A stretch of 64,000 nucleotides of DNA from CAVQBC01 sp963848415 (GCA_963848415.1 CAWKDN010000001.1:930001-994000); one strand, 5' to 3'; positions 15,701 to 26,238 are shown, numbered from the stretch's first letter. Program-made: numbers and translations. Notes: generated by a model from the sequence alone, not told the origin.

Positions 15701-17878
15701 CTACGGAACCGGTTCGAGCTTCGGGAACACGTAGGTGGACCCCTTCCTGCGATCGGGCGGCGGGAGGATCGACGGCGGGTCGTCGCCGGGCGCCGGGTAG
15801 TAGATGCGCATCAGCGGGCGGATCTCCGTGAGGAAGGGGCCCGCCTGCGCCCCGTAGACGCTTTCGTAGTAGGCCTTGGACGGGGACGGCAGCCAGTTGC
15901 TCGCCGGCGCTCCCGCGGGCAGCTCCGGCGCGATCCAGAGCGTCACCGAGCCGTCCGCGTTCCTGGCGAGGCTGTTCGACGTCAGCTGCTGGGAGCCGAG
16001 CTGTGAGACGGGCTGGATCGGACCCCACGTCAGGTTCACGGCGCCCCCGGGGTTCGTCAGGTCGACGACGGAGCCGGGCGTGCCGTTCGCTCCCTGGATC
16101 GGCACTGCGCCCGTCTCGGTCGGAATGCCCTCTCCCTTGACGCCCTGCGACAGATCCTGCTTCCACGTGGTCGACAGCTGGAACGAGTAGGTCGCCCCCT
16201 TGTCGGTCGTGGTCCCGTCGCCGACGAGGTAGTACGGGGTGTCCGGCTGCAGGCCGTAGCTCGTGGCGGTCGGCCCGAACAGGATCGGCGTGCTCTTGAG
16301 CAGCGGCCCCCACGCGGTCGGCTGGCGTTGCTGCACGGTCAGGGTGTCTGTCGCCGCGTCGACGCCGACCACCTGCAGGTCCGCCTTCGAGTAGGCCGTG
16401 TTCAGGACGCTCGGCTGGGTGAGGAACGGGGCGGACGCCTCCGAGGTGTCCGTCTGGTAGAGGTGGATCGACCAGAAGCCGCGCGGGTTCCCTGCGGCGT
16501 CGTTGGTAGTCGGCGGGAAGCCGCCGATCGACACGTTCCCGATGGTGGGCGTGCTCTCCGGCGGCGTGAACGTCAGCTTGTAGGCGTTGTCGCCCATGAG
16601 CTGCGTGTCACTCGTCCCGTCGAGGTTGTTGATCTGGGCGTACATGGCGTCGAGCCCCAGGTTGGCCGAGCCGCCGGCGAGCACGATGACCGCGCGGTAC
16701 TCGTAGCCCTGCTGCGTGTTGGGATACGTCCCGATGTCGTAGTTGAGGTACTTCCAGCGGTTGGTACGCAACTGGGCGTTCGCACTCAGCGAGGAGGTGA
16801 CGGTCACCTTGCCGTTCTTGAAGCCCGTCGTGAGCGCGCCGCGCTGCTTGTCGCCCCACGCGCGCGGGACCCTGAACCCGCGAGCGGTGAGGCCGATCCT
16901 GCGGAAGCGCTCAAGCGTCCGCCGCTGCCCGAACGACGGGTTGCGGAACGTGTCGCGGGCCCGGGCCTGCGGCGCCACCCACGGCGGCAGCTCGTCGATC
17001 GGGGTGCCGTTCAGGCCCGTGTTCGCCCTTGGGATCGGGCTTTGCCTCAGCGACCGGCCGACCTGCTTGAAGAAGCGGACGGCGTTGCCGGGCGTGTTGC
17101 GCCACCGCCGGTCGGCGATCCGCCGCTGGCGATCCGTCGGCGTGTAGCCGGGGTTGTAGTACGTCGGCTGGTTCTGCTTGGCCTGGAACTCCGCGAGCGT
17201 GTTCAGCGCGAACTTCTCGACCACGTTGGCCTGGATCGTGGCTGTCGAGGTGGGATCGGTCGGCTCCACGAGCGAGTTCGCGCGGATCCGGATCAGCATC
17301 CAGTTGAGGTTCGTGTCGGTCGGCATGACCCGGAAGCGGAAGCCGTCGATCTCCACGAAGCGCTTCCTCGCGTACTTCGACCTCGGGCCGGCGATGAGGT
17401 AGGTCTGCGGCTTCGTCGACGGGGTCGTGCGGGTGCCGACGCTGCCCACGGTGTTGATGAAGCTGTCGAGGAGGTTGACCACGTAGTAGTCCTTCGCCGA
17501 CGGCGGGACCGTCATCACGAGCTCCTTGACGCCCCCGCGGCCCTTCCTCCCGCTGAGGTCCATCATCGAGTTCAGGTAGAGCACGGACGCGTCGCCGGCG
17601 TTCGTCGCGTTGTTGTTCCACGCCGAGGTCACGCCGCTGCCGCCGCCGAGCGTGTTGACCGGAGCGGTCACGAGATCGTTGTACTTCTCGAAGCGATAGA
17701 CGAACTCGGGCGCGAGGCCCCAGATGTAGGCCTTCTCGGCCAGCCTCTGGATCGTGCCGGTGCTCGGGACGCGGCTGCTCGCCACCGTGGGGGCGAGGGC
17801 AGCCGCCAGCACGAGGCAGGAGATCGTCGCCGCGACGAGCGTCCTCCCGGTGCGACGACGTGACAGCGAGACCTTCAC
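15701..17878 (-). CDS. secreted DUF1254/DUF1214 protein
   Basis: 725 residues. The GTG at 17878 is chosen because AAGGAG lies 8 nt upstream and the product then begins VKVSLSRRRTGRTL followed by a signal-peptide core. The longer open frame lacks a good ribosome site. The N-terminal domain is DUF1254 (AEKAYIWGLAPEFVYRFEKY, then NDLVTAPVN). The C-terminal domain is DUF1214 (NWLPSPSKAYYESV, LRIYYP-like end). A roughly 300-residue Asn/Thr/Gly-rich region sits between. The biochemical function is unknown. It is 128 bp downstream of a LuxR-type regulator on the same strand. Confidence 0.82.
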   Translation of the reverse strand: MKVSLSRRRTGRTLVAATISCLVLAAALAPTVASSRVPSTGTIQRLAEKAYIWGLAPEFVYRFEKYNDLVTAPVNTLGGGSGVTSAWNNNATNAGDASVLYLNSMMDLSGRKGRGGVKELVMTVPPSAKDYYVVNLLDSFINTVGSVGTRTTPSTKPQTYLIAGPRSKYARKRFVEIDGFRFRVMPTDTNLNWMLIRIRANSLVEPTDPTSTATIQANVVEKFALNTLAEFQAKQNQPTYYNPGYTPTDRQRRIADRRWRNTPGNAVRFFKQVGRSLRQSPIPRANTGLNGTPIDELPPWVAPQARARDTFRNPSFGQRRTLERFRRIGLTARGFRVPRAWGDKQRGALTTGFKNGKVTVTSSLSANAQLRTNRWKYLNYDIGTYPNTQQGYEYRAVIVLAGGSANLGLDAMYAQINNLDGTSDTQLMGDNAYKLTFTPPESTPTIGNVSIGGFPPTTNDAAGNPRGFWSIHLYQTDTSEASAPFLTQPSVLNTAYSKADLQVVGVDAATDTLTVQQRQPTAWGPLLKSTPILFGPTATSYGLQPDTPYYLVGDGTTTDKGATYSFQLSTTWKQDLSQGVKGEGIPTETGAVPIQGANGTPGSVVDLTNPGGAVNLTWGPIQPVSQLGSQQLTSNSLARNADGSVTLWIAPELPAGAPASNWLPSPSKAYYESVYGAQAGPFLTEIRPLMRIYYPAPGDDPPSILPPPDRRKGSTYVFPKLEPVP

Positions 17879-17980
17879 GAGCGCTCTCCTTCCCATGGAC
17901 CCATGGGGATGGGCTGATGCGGACCGATCCGTTCGGTCCCGGTGGACAGTCTCGGCGCTGCGTAGACCATCCGACAAGCG

Positions 17981-18002
17981 GGGGACCCCCAGGGTTGTCC
18001 CC
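17981..18002. promoter_or_regulatory. inverted repeat between regulator and DUF1254 gene
   Basis: GGGGAC and GTCCCC arms separated by 10 nt, about 100 bp upstream of the GTG of the DUF1254 gene and immediately past the stop of the LuxR-type regulator. It could be an operator or a weak transcription stop. There is no poly-T run on either strand. Confidence 0.25.
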
Positions 18003-18006
18003 ACTG

Positions 18007-20817
18007 TTACTGCTCACCGATCGCCTCCCGCAGCTGGTGGCGGGACCGGATCCCGAGCTTCTGGTAGACGCTGCTGAGGTGGCGCTCGACGGTCTTCTCG
18101 GTGATGAACACGGCCTGCGCGACCTCGCGGTTGGTGTGCCCCTCGGCGACCTGCCGGCAGACGCGCCACTCCGCGGCGGTCAGCGCGCCCGGGCCGGTGA
18201 GCTCGACGCGCGCGGGGCGCCCCGGCCCGGACTGGAGCTCGGTCCGCGCGCGCTCGGCCAGCGCAGTCGCACCGCACGCGCCGGCCAGCTGCATGGCGCG
18301 TCGCGAGGCCTCGCGGCCCTCCCGCACGCGCCGGGACCGTGCCAGCTCCACGCCGAGGTCGGCGAGCGCGTGCGCCAGCTCGAGGCGCCCGGCGCTCGGC
18401 TCGAGCACCGCGACCGCCTCCTCGAGCCCGCGCAGCCGCCGGTCGCCGTCGAACGTGAGCGCCCGGGCGCGGAGCGAGAGGCCGAGCGCCGCGGGGGAAC
18501 CGACCCGCCGGGCCAGGTCCAGCTGCTCCTCGGCGAGTCGCTCGGCCGTGTCCGTGTCACCCAGCGCGGCGAGGGCGGGCGCGGCGACAGCCCGCCAATG
18601 GGCCTGCCACTCGATGCCCAAGGCCTTGAGCCGCTCGCCGCACCACAGGAGGTCGGCGACGCCCCGCTCGGCGTCGCCCTGCGCGATCCGCAGGCGCCCG
18701 CGCGCGACCAGGTACTCGTCGAGGAAGATCCGGTCCTCGACGACGCCGCTGGCGTCACCTCGCCGCGCGAGCTCGTCGGCCCGGTCGAGCTCACCGCGCT
18801 CGACGTGGACGGAGATCAGCACGGCGAGGAGCTGGCCCACGCTGAAGTGCGGCTCCTCGACGAGCTGCAGGCCCGTCTCTGCGTCCACCTGCGCGTCGCG
18901 GAGGGAGCCCTGCTCGAGCGCGATCCTCGCGCGCAGGGAGTAGATGATGCCCTGCCGTGCCGCATGGCCCTCCGCGCGGGCGACCTCCAGCCCGATGTCG
19001 AGCATGCGCAGGGCGAGGTCGTAGCGCTCCGCGAAGCGCAGGATGATCAGCGCCATCACGAACGTATTGCGGCCGGCGGAGGCCGGCAGGCCGGTCGCCA
19101 GCGCGTGCTCCACCTCCGCCACGACGAGCGCGGCGGACTCCCCGCGTACCTGCAGCTCGCAGGCGTCGTGCAGCCTCGCGACGGCCTCGAAGCCGCTGTC
19201 GCCTCGCGCCTGGTCGCGGAAGCGGCGCCGCTGCTCCGGCAGCACGTGCCGCACGGACGGGACGATCGTCGCGAGGATCAGGAGCTCCGAGCGCACCACC
19301 AGCGAGCGCTCGGGATCGAGCGACTCCAGCTCGTCGGCGACCGTGTTCATCGCGGCCACCGCCGCTTCGGCGGACGACCCGCCCGAGAGCATCGCGCAGC
19401 GCCCGAGCGCCGTCGCCGCCCCCGCGCGCAGCGTCACCCCCGCATCGGAGGCCAACGCCTCGCGGAGGTGCTCCTCGGCGGCCTCGAAGCTCCCCGCGGC
19501 GACCTCGCTCTTGCCGAGGTCGGACAGGATCTCCGCCCGCTCCGGCGGCCGCTCCGCGAGCGCCCGGCGCAGTCGCACCGCGGCGGCACGCGGCGCGCCG
19601 CGCCGCGCCGCGCCGGCGGCCGCCGTCCTGAGGATCGCGACCCGCCGCTGGTCTCCCGCCGGGTCGGTGAGCAGCAGGTGCGCGGTGATGCGGTCGGCCG
19701 CCGCGCCCTCCGCCGCCAGCGCCTCGGCCGCGGCCGCGTGGCGTGCCTCGCGCTCGCCCGGCCCGAGGTCCTCGTAGAGCGCCGCGCGGACGATCGGGTG
19801 GACGAAGCCGAGATGCGTGCCGCGCGCGAGGATGTCGGCGCGGACGAGTTCGTCGGCCGCAGTGCGGGCCGCGTCCGCGCTCAGCCCGGACACGCGGGCG
19901 GCGAGCCGCAGCTCGCAGTCGTCCCCGAGCACGGCGACCGTCCGCGCCAGCTCGCTCGCAGCCGGGCCGAGGACCGCGAGCCGGTGCAGGACGAAGCGGC
20001 TCACCGCCGCCGGCCCGACGGCCTGGACCTCCTCCGCGGCGGCGGCGGAGGGCGCGACCCCCGCCGCGCGGATGGCGGTCAGCAGCTCGCGGACGAAGAG
20101 CGGGTTGCCACCCGTCGCGGCATGGCAGGCGCGGCAGAACTCCGCCGCGGCGTCCGCGCCCAGGTATGCCCGTGTCAGGCCGGTGACGGCGTGCTCGCTC
20201 AGCGGCTGCGGGAACAGCGCGACGGTCGAGGGTCGGGAGGCGACCTGCGCCCAGAGTGCGCCGGATCCCTGCTCGGCCGAGTCCGGCGGGCGGCCGGCGA
20301 GCAGCAGCGCGACCGGCAGGTCCTCGATGCGCTGCGCGAGGTAGGACAGGAAGCGCAGCGATTCGCGGTCGACCCACTGGCAGTCGTCCACGAGCAGCAG
20401 CAGCGGTCCGCGGTCGACGAGGTTCACGACCAGCCAGTAGAGGCTGTGCAGCGCCTCGAAGCCGGCATCGCCCTCGACCGACGCCTGCTCGTCGACCTCG
20501 AAGAGGCGTGCGGCGGGCGCGCCCGCACCCGTGAACAGCCCGTCGTCGGACCGGTGGATGGCGGGTTCGAGCAGCTGCCGCACGACGCCGAACGCATACG
20601 GCTGCTCGAGCTCTGAGCCCTTGCCCTCGAGCGCGATGAGGCGCGCCCGCTCCGCCGCCTGGCGCGCCTCGCGCGACAGCTCGGTCTTGCCGACGCCGGC
20701 CGGGCCCTCGACGAGGATCAGGGTCCCTTCGCCGGCCTGCGCGCCGGCGAAGGCCACGCGCAACGCCTCCGTCTCGCGCTCGCGTTCGAGCAGGGCCGCT
20801 GCCCCCGGGCCTGGCAC
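18007..20817 (-). CDS. large ATP-binding LuxR-family (LAL/MalT-like) transcriptional regulator
   Basis: 936 residues from GTG 20817. Walker A GPAGVGKT is at 38-45 and the Walker B region LLLLVDDCQW near 138-147, giving an STAND-type NTPase. A long helical TPR-like middle follows. The last 60 residues are a LuxR HTH (LTAAEWRVCRQVAEGHTNRE, then VFITEKTVERHLSSVYQKLG). These proteins activate a few promoters in response to an inducer bound by the middle region. The downstream DUF1254 gene, same strand, is the obvious candidate target. Confidence 0.9.
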   Translation of the reverse strand: MPGPGAAALLERERETEALRVAFAGAQAGEGTLILVEGPAGVGKTELSREARQAAERARLIALEGKGSELEQPYAFGVVRQLLEPAIHRSDDGLFTGAGAPAARLFEVDEQASVEGDAGFEALHSLYWLVVNLVDRGPLLLLVDDCQWVDRESLRFLSYLAQRIEDLPVALLLAGRPPDSAEQGSGALWAQVASRPSTVALFPQPLSEHAVTGLTRAYLGADAAAEFCRACHAATGGNPLFVRELLTAIRAAGVAPSAAAAEEVQAVGPAAVSRFVLHRLAVLGPAASELARTVAVLGDDCELRLAARVSGLSADAARTAADELVRADILARGTHLGFVHPIVRAALYEDLGPGEREARHAAAAEALAAEGAAADRITAHLLLTDPAGDQRRVAILRTAAAGAARRGAPRAAAVRLRRALAERPPERAEILSDLGKSEVAAGSFEAAEEHLREALASDAGVTLRAGAATALGRCAMLSGGSSAEAAVAAMNTVADELESLDPERSLVVRSELLILATIVPSVRHVLPEQRRRFRDQARGDSGFEAVARLHDACELQVRGESAALVVAEVEHALATGLPASAGRNTFVMALIILRFAERYDLALRMLDIGLEVARAEGHAARQGIIYSLRARIALEQGSLRDAQVDAETGLQLVEEPHFSVGQLLAVLISVHVERGELDRADELARRGDASGVVEDRIFLDEYLVARGRLRIAQGDAERGVADLLWCGERLKALGIEWQAHWRAVAAPALAALGDTDTAERLAEEQLDLARRVGSPAALGLSLRARALTFDGDRRLRGLEEAVAVLEPSAGRLELAHALADLGVELARSRRVREGREASRRAMQLAGACGATALAERARTELQSGPGRPARVELTGPGALTAAEWRVCRQVAEGHTNREVAQAVFITEKTVERHLSSVYQKLGIRSRHQLREAIGEQ

Positions 20818-20912
20818 CGGACGACTCTATCCGCGCGCTTGCGCTCCGGGCGGAAACATGGGGGGAAACGCTGGGGGATCCTCCCTGTCGGCGCCCGCCC
20901 TCATTCGCGATC

Positions 20913-21332
20913 GTGGTCTTCACGGTGGCGAGCGGCTGTGAGCACAACAAGGAGAAGGTCCGGATCTTCGTCCAGGCGGTTCTCAACGAGGGGCGCCTCG
21001 AGCTCATCGACGAGCTCGTCGCCCACGACTACGTCGGCCACCTCCCGGACGCCGAGGAAGGGGTGTTCGGTCCGCAGGGCCTGCGCGGTCTTGTCGCGAG
21101 CCGGCGCAGCGCGTGCCCGGATCTGCACGTCCGGATCCTCGATCAGGTCGCCGAGGAGGACCGGGTGGCGACGCGCTGGCAGGCGACGAGCGGGGCGAGG
21201 GCGTCGGGCGCCACCCTCAGGTGCTTTGCGGGGATCTCGATCGTCCGCCTCCTCGCCGGCAAGCAGGTCGACTCGCACACGGAGTACACGGCCCCGACGC
21301 AGTGGCGACCTTCCTCGGACGCGCCTCGGTGA
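20913..21332 (+). CDS. SnoaL-like (NTF2-fold) protein
   Basis: 139 residues, GTG start at 20913 or 20925. Residues 12-120 show the SnoaL-like cone: EKVRIFVQAVLNEGRLELID, HDYVGHLPDAEEG, GPQGLRGLVASRRSACPDLH and a final strand KQVDSHTEYT. Such proteins are polyketide cyclases, hydrolases or unknown. The last 12 residues are translated from DNA that in another frame encodes an integrase remnant, so the natural C-terminus may have been replaced at that junction. Confidence 0.72.
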   Translation: MVFTVASGCEHNKEKVRIFVQAVLNEGRLELIDELVAHDYVGHLPDAEEGVFGPQGLRGLVASRRSACPDLHVRILDQVAEEDRVATRWQATSGARASGATLRCFAGISIVRLLAGKQVDSHTEYTAPTQWRPSSDAPR

Positions 21333-21413
21333 GCATCACCCTCGACCGCTACGGGCCGAACAGGAGGCCGCGGGCCTGATCGACCCTGACTCGAACGCTC
21401 GGTCAGAGGGCAG
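21296..21413 (+). pseudogene. tyrosine integrase C-terminal remnant
   Basis: One frame reads DAVATFLGRASVSITLDRYG, matching the end of phage-type tyrosine recombinases (family consensus: LGHAS...TLDRYGH, where the last tyrosine follows the catalytic LGH). After a frame change the sequence continues EQEAAGLIDPDSNAR, matching the usual E-D/E-A-A-G-L-L-D tail. LGR replaces LGH. The remnant ends 20 bp before a partial tRNA-Ser copy, as expected for an integrase beside its attachment site. Confidence 0.7.
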
Positions 21414-21433
21414 AGAAACGAGGTGCGCCGCGA

Positions 21434-21493
21434 CGGAGGGGGAGGGATTCGAACCCTCGGTGGACGTAGACCGCCCATAACGGCTTTTCGAGA
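21434..21493 (-). repeat. partial tRNA-Ser(CGA) copy, candidate attachment-site remnant
   Basis: About 60 bp repeat the 3' half of the tRNA-Ser(CGA) gene at 28907-28996 with one substitution and one inserted base: acceptor 3' strand, T arm, variable arm and the anticodon-loop side. The 5' half is absent or too diverged to fold. Same orientation as the complete gene 7.5 kb away, so the pair forms a direct repeat. Confidence 0.8.
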
Positions 21494-21580
21494 ATGCGGC
21501 AGAACCGCTCGTGTGCAGGCAATTCGTGGGCCGTGGGACGCGCCGTGGGGACGCGAACGGCCCGCGCGAACCGCGCGCTC

Positions 21581-21787
21581 TTACAGCCAGGCGATCAGTG
21601 CCATTCCTGCCATGGCCGCCGTCGTGAGGATCGCCGCCGCAGCCGTCCCAACGGCGACCGGCATCCGAACCCCGACTGGATCGCCGTGGCTAGGGTCCTG
21701 GCAGAAAGGCGACGAGCCGCACTCGTATAGCCGAGATGCTACGAAGCGCGTAGCCCTCAATTGCGCTGAGTGCCGCTTCTGCCTCAT
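21581..21787 (-). CDS. possible small single-helix membrane protein
   Basis: An open frame of 68 residues from ATG 21787 ends in a hydrophobic stretch (AAAAILTTAAMAGMALIAWL) that would be a C-terminal transmembrane helix. Upstream it is Arg-rich with two cysteines (ECGSSPFCQD). There is no ribosome site, no recognisable family, and it lies in degraded island DNA, so it may be fortuitous. Confidence 0.22.
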   Translation of the reverse strand: MRQKRHSAQLRATRFVASRLYECGSSPFCQDPSHGDPVGVRMPVAVGTAAAAILTTAAMAGMALIAWL

Positions 21788-21864
21788 TGCGATAGCGGTT
21801 GCCCTCGGAGGCTGACGCCCCAAGGGAGGTCCTGGCGTCTCGTCCGGCGGCTGAGGCGCCCTTT

Positions 21865-22425
21865 CCAGGTCACGCGACGGGGACGATTGCCTCGACCTCG
21901 ACAGTCGTGCCGACGAGTCGGTCCGCCCACCCGGGCGCCGGCGCGCTGGTGGGGGTGGACGGTCGCGCTACCGGGATCTCGCCGCGTATCTGCAACGGCG
22001 ATATGTGGTCGAGGGCGCCCGCGGCGAGGACTTCGCCTGGCTGCCCGTCGGCGTTGATCGCCGGCCGCCACGCCCGCCCAGGCAGCGCGAGGATCGTCGA
22101 GCGGACCCGCTCGTCGATCGCGTGACCCCAGGAGAGCGCATCCCCGTCTCGCGGCACGCCTCGGCCAGCGCGTGGCTGCCGCCGGCCGAGTCCGAGCGCG
22201 CGACGAGCGCGCCACTGGCGGGGGTTGCTCGAGCGCGAGCTCGAACACCTCGAGGTGGTCGGCGGCGTTGTGGCGCCGGCGTTGCCGGGCCGCAGGATCA
22301 CGGCCAGCACCTCACGGCCGCAGCTCACCAGCAGCGGGTGAAACCCGAAGCCGCTCTTCTTGTAGCGGCCGGCCGCGTGTTCCTTGGCGAGCCGCGAAGC
22401 CGGCCTCTACCGGCCCGGCACCCCC
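21865..22425 (-). pseudogene. IS1380-family transposase remnant
   Basis: Reading the minus strand across frames gives a collinear IS1380-type transposase: AKEHAAGRYKKSGFGFHPLL, then ILRPGNAGA, then in a second frame NNAADHLEVFELALEQ, then in a third VARSDSAGGSHALAEACRET, then DERVRSTILALPGRAW. The order and spacing match the family core (FGFHPL...LRPGNAG..NTAADH...RADSAG). At least three frameshifts and loss of both ends make it inactive. No terminal inverted repeats were recognised. Confidence 0.75.
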
Positions 22426-22470
22426 AGGAGGTGACGAGCCCACGCGCCAAGAGCCAGCGCCACGGCAGGG

Positions 22471-23205
22471 TTACCGCAGATCGCTGGAACCAGTAGCGCG
22501 CGCCAGCGCGAACCGTGCCGCCTGGAGCTCGTTCGCCGCGTGACGTGACACGGACTCCGGGATCGGGTGTCGGCTGAAGCGGGCCTCCTCGAAGAGCGCC
22601 GTCAGCGAGGTGAGCGACGTCTCGGGCACGCCCTCCGCGACGAGCACGCGCTGCAGGTATTCGCGAGGGGCCTCGGGCGCCCGCCTGCCGAGACCCCGCT
22701 CGGCGAGGACCTGCTCCATGCGCGCGTAGGCCTCGATCACCGCTGCACGCGGATCCGCCGGCTCACGCAGCGGCGCGAGCGCCGCGTCGAGCGCCTGTCG
22801 TGCGACGAGCGCGTCGTCCTCGGCCGGCTCGTCCGCCGCCACACGACGCCGCAGCCGGGGCCGGCCGATGCGCCACGTCACCGGGTCACGTGCCAGCCGC
22901 ACGCCGGCCCACAGCAGCGCGAGCGCGACGAGCGCCCACGGCAGCCAGGACGGCGGCCCCGGAGGGTTGATCCCCCATGCCTCGGCGGGGAAGACCTCGG
23001 GCGGCAGCGCGCCCGGGACGGGGAAGTCGTCGGTGATCACGCCGATCTCGCGCAGATCGGCACGGGTCGGGCTGTACGGCGCCGGCGAGCCCTCGCGACG
23101 CAGCGGCTCGTCGCCGGCGAAGGCCACGACGCCGATCAGCGTCGTCAGCGCGATCACGGCGACTGCGATGCGAGGGCCCGAGGCGATCATCGCCGCCGCG
23201 AGCAT
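22471..23205 (-). CDS. DUF4129-domain membrane protein
   Basis: 244 residues from ATG 23205 (the frame is open further but overlaps the divergent gene). An N-terminal helix (IAVAVIALTTLIGVVAF) and a second helix near residue 95 (LPWALVALALLWAGVRLA) flank a Pro-rich extracytoplasmic loop. The C-terminal DUF4129 module carries AYARMEQVLAERGLGRR and LTALFEEARFSRHPI. It is divergent from, and 24 bp away from, a MoxR/DUF58 operon, the usual partners of DUF4129 proteins. The molecular role is not established. Confidence 0.85.
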   Translation of the reverse strand: MLAAAMIASGPRIAVAVIALTTLIGVVAFAGDEPLRREGSPAPYSPTRADLREIGVITDDFPVPGALPPEVFPAEAWGINPPGPPSWLPWALVALALLWAGVRLARDPVTWRIGRPRLRRRVAADEPAEDDALVARQALDAALAPLREPADPRAAVIEAYARMEQVLAERGLGRRAPEAPREYLQRVLVAEGVPETSLTSLTALFEEARFSRHPIPESVSRHAANELQAARFALARATGSSDLR

Positions 23206-23229
23206 ATCCGCATCGGATAGCGTCTCGAG

Positions 23230-23627
23230 ATGGCGCTCGAAGCCGTGTTGATCGGTGTCGGCGCGATCGCGACGGTGATCGCCGTCTCCGCTCTCACAGC
23301 TCGGCTGCCCGCCAGGCGGCAGCCGCCGCCGCCACCGCTGCCGGCGCCGACCAGATCGCGCCCCAGCCAGCTGGTGCGGGTCGAGCGGATCGTCGAGCGG
23401 GCCGGCGAAAGCGGCCTTGCGGCGCACACGCAGCTGCGGCCGCTGCTGGTGGAGATCGCCGAGGCGCGGCTGGGCCGGCGCGGTCTGCGCCTCGACGGCG
23501 CCCGCGACCTCCTCGGCCCGCAGGTGTGGGAGCTCGTGCGCCCCGACCGTCGGGCGCCGGCAGTCGACCGCGGCGGCGGTATCCTGCCGAACGAGCTCGA
23601 GGCTGTGCTCGACCGCCTAGAGTCGTT

Positions 23628-23631
<4 letters not shown>
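23230..23631 (+). CDS. small membrane-anchored protein of the MoxR/DUF58 locus
   Basis: 133 residues. An N-terminal helix (VLIGVGAIATVIAVSALTA) is followed by a Pro-rich linker (RRQPPPPPLPAP) and a helical cytoplasmic domain (AHTQLRPLLVEIAEARLGRR, then GLRLDG). First gene of the operon; its stop overlaps the moxR start (GTGA). I recognise no named family, though short proteins of this layout commonly precede moxR in actinobacteria. Confidence 0.72.
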
Positions 23632-24571
<940 letters not shown>

Positions 24572-24575
<4 letters not shown>

Positions 24576-25768
24576 CCCGCGCGACGTCGCCGCGGCTGCG
24601 GGCCTACGCGACGCTCGCGACGACGGCGCTGATGGCGGCGCTGGTCGCCGGACGCCCCGAGCTCGCGGTCCTCGCGACGCCGTTCGCGCTGCTCGTCGCG
24701 GCGGCGCTCGCCGGCGCGCCGCTCGCGCTCGACGGCGAGCTGCGGTTCGAGCGCGACCGGGTGCTCGAGGGAGAGCGGCTGCGCGCGACGCTCGCCGTCA
24801 GCAACCTCGGCGCCCCCGCGCGCGTGGACGTCCACCTGCCGGCGGCCGCGCGGCTTCAGACCGACGCGACGCCGATCAGGTTCTGGCTCGCGACCGGCGA
24901 GCGGCGCGAGCTGGAGTTGGATGTGACGGCCCTGCGGTGGGGCGTGCACGGGATAGGTCCGGCGATTGTTCGCGCGCGCGACCGGCTCGGCGCGACGACC
25001 CTCGACGGTCCGCTGGGCGAGGCGGCCGAGCTGCGCGTCTACGCCAGCGCCGAGCCAATGCGCACGATCGTGGCGCCGCTGCGAACCAGACCCGTCCTCG
25101 GCAGCCAGGTCACGCGCGAGCGGGGCGAGGGCATCGAGTTCGCCGACCTCCGCCCACTGGCGCCCGGCGACCGGGTCCGCAGCATCAACTGGCGCGCGAC
25201 GGCCCGCCGCCGCGCACCGTACGTCAACCTCCAGCACCCAGAACACAGCGCCGACATCGTCCTCTTCCTCGACACCTTCGCGGAGGCCGAGGGGACCCTC
25301 GACACGGCGGTGCGCGCCGCCGCGGCGCTCGCTTCCAGCTACCTGGCGCGGCGCGACCGGGTGGCGCTGGTGAGCTTCGGCGGCGAGCTGAGCTGGCTCA
25401 TCGGCAGCCCCGGCACGAGGCAGCTTTACCGCATCTTCGACGCACTGTTCTCGAGCCAGGTGAGGCCGAGCTTCCGCTGGACGGGCGTCACCCACGTGCC
25501 GCGCCGGCTGCTCCCGGCGCGGGCGCTGGTGATCGCTTTGAGTCCGCTGCTCGACGAGCGCGGCATCAGCGCGCTGCTCGACCTGCGCGCCCGCGGCTAC
25601 GACCTCGTCGTGCTCGAGATCTCCCCGCCGGCGGAGGGCGATACGCCGGCGCTCCGGCTCTGGCGGCTTCAGCGCGACGCGCTGCGCAGCCGCTTCGAGG
25701 CGCTCGGCATCCCGGTCGCCCCGACGATCGAGGAGGTGATCGCGCTACGCCGCCACGCCCGCGCATGA
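24572..25768 (+). CDS. DUF58 / VWA-like membrane protein
   Basis: 398 residues from ATG 24572 (ATGA overlap with moxR). Two N-terminal helices (residues 12-48), then a beta-rich region, then the DUF58 signature GEGIEFADLRPLAPGDRVRS with INWRATARRR. A VWA-like fold follows with a DTFAEAEG metal-site-like loop. DUF58 proteins are the constant genetic partners of MoxR ATPases; the function of the pair is unknown in actinobacteria. Confidence 0.9.
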
Positions 25769-26238
25769 TCGCCACCTACGCGGCAATCGCGCTGGCCGCG
25801 CTCGCCGGCGGCGCGGCCGCCGGCGCGCCCGCCGCGATCATCGCGGCGCTGCTCGTCGCGGTCGCGCTGGTCACCGGCCGGGGCACGCCGGTCCTCGGCG
25901 CATTAGTGCTGCTGGGGGTGGCCTACGTCACCTCCGAAGGTAGTCCGGCGATCCCGTCGCCGCTCTACGCCGGCATGCTGCTGCTGATGACGGAGCTCGC
26001 GTTCTGGTCGCTCGACGAGCGCGAGGCCGGACGCGTCGAGCCGGGGACCGGCGCGCCGCGGCTGCGGGGCATCCTCGCGGTCGCCGCGACCGGCGTCGCG
26101 GCGAGCGCGCTCGTGCTGCTGGCGTCAGAGGCCAGCACGGAGCGATCGCCGGAGGCGACCGCCGCCGGGGTGGCGGCGGTCCTCGGCTGCGTCGGCGTAC
26201 TGGCGGCGCTGACGCGGTCGCATCGGATGCCCGGCTAA
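25765..26238 (+). CDS. multi-pass membrane protein, last gene of the MoxR operon
   Basis: 157 residues from ATG 25765 (ATGA overlap with the DUF58 gene). About five hydrophobic segments (for example ALAALAGGAAAGAPAAIIAA, VLGALVLLGVAYV, AVAATGVAASALVLLAS, AGVAAVLGCVGVLAAL). The short cytoplasmic loop WSLDEREAGRVEPG is charged. No named family recognised. Tight coupling indicates it works with the MoxR/DUF58 pair at the membrane. Confidence 0.75.
   Translation: MIATYAAIALAALAGGAAAGAPAAIIAALLVAVALVTGRGTPVLGALVLLGVAYVTSEGSPAIPSPLYAGMLLLMTELAFWSLDEREAGRVEPGTGAPRLRGILAVAATGVAASALVLLASEASTERSPEATAAGVAAVLGCVGVLAALTRSHRMPG

Noticed and set aside
17860..20616. 918-residue plus-strand frame opposite the LuxR-type regulator
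   Set aside because: The minus strand carries Walker A/B and HTH motifs; the plus frame has no domain.
21434..21493. A functional second tRNA-Ser gene
   Set aside because: The 5' acceptor strand and D arm cannot be found, so no cloverleaf forms.
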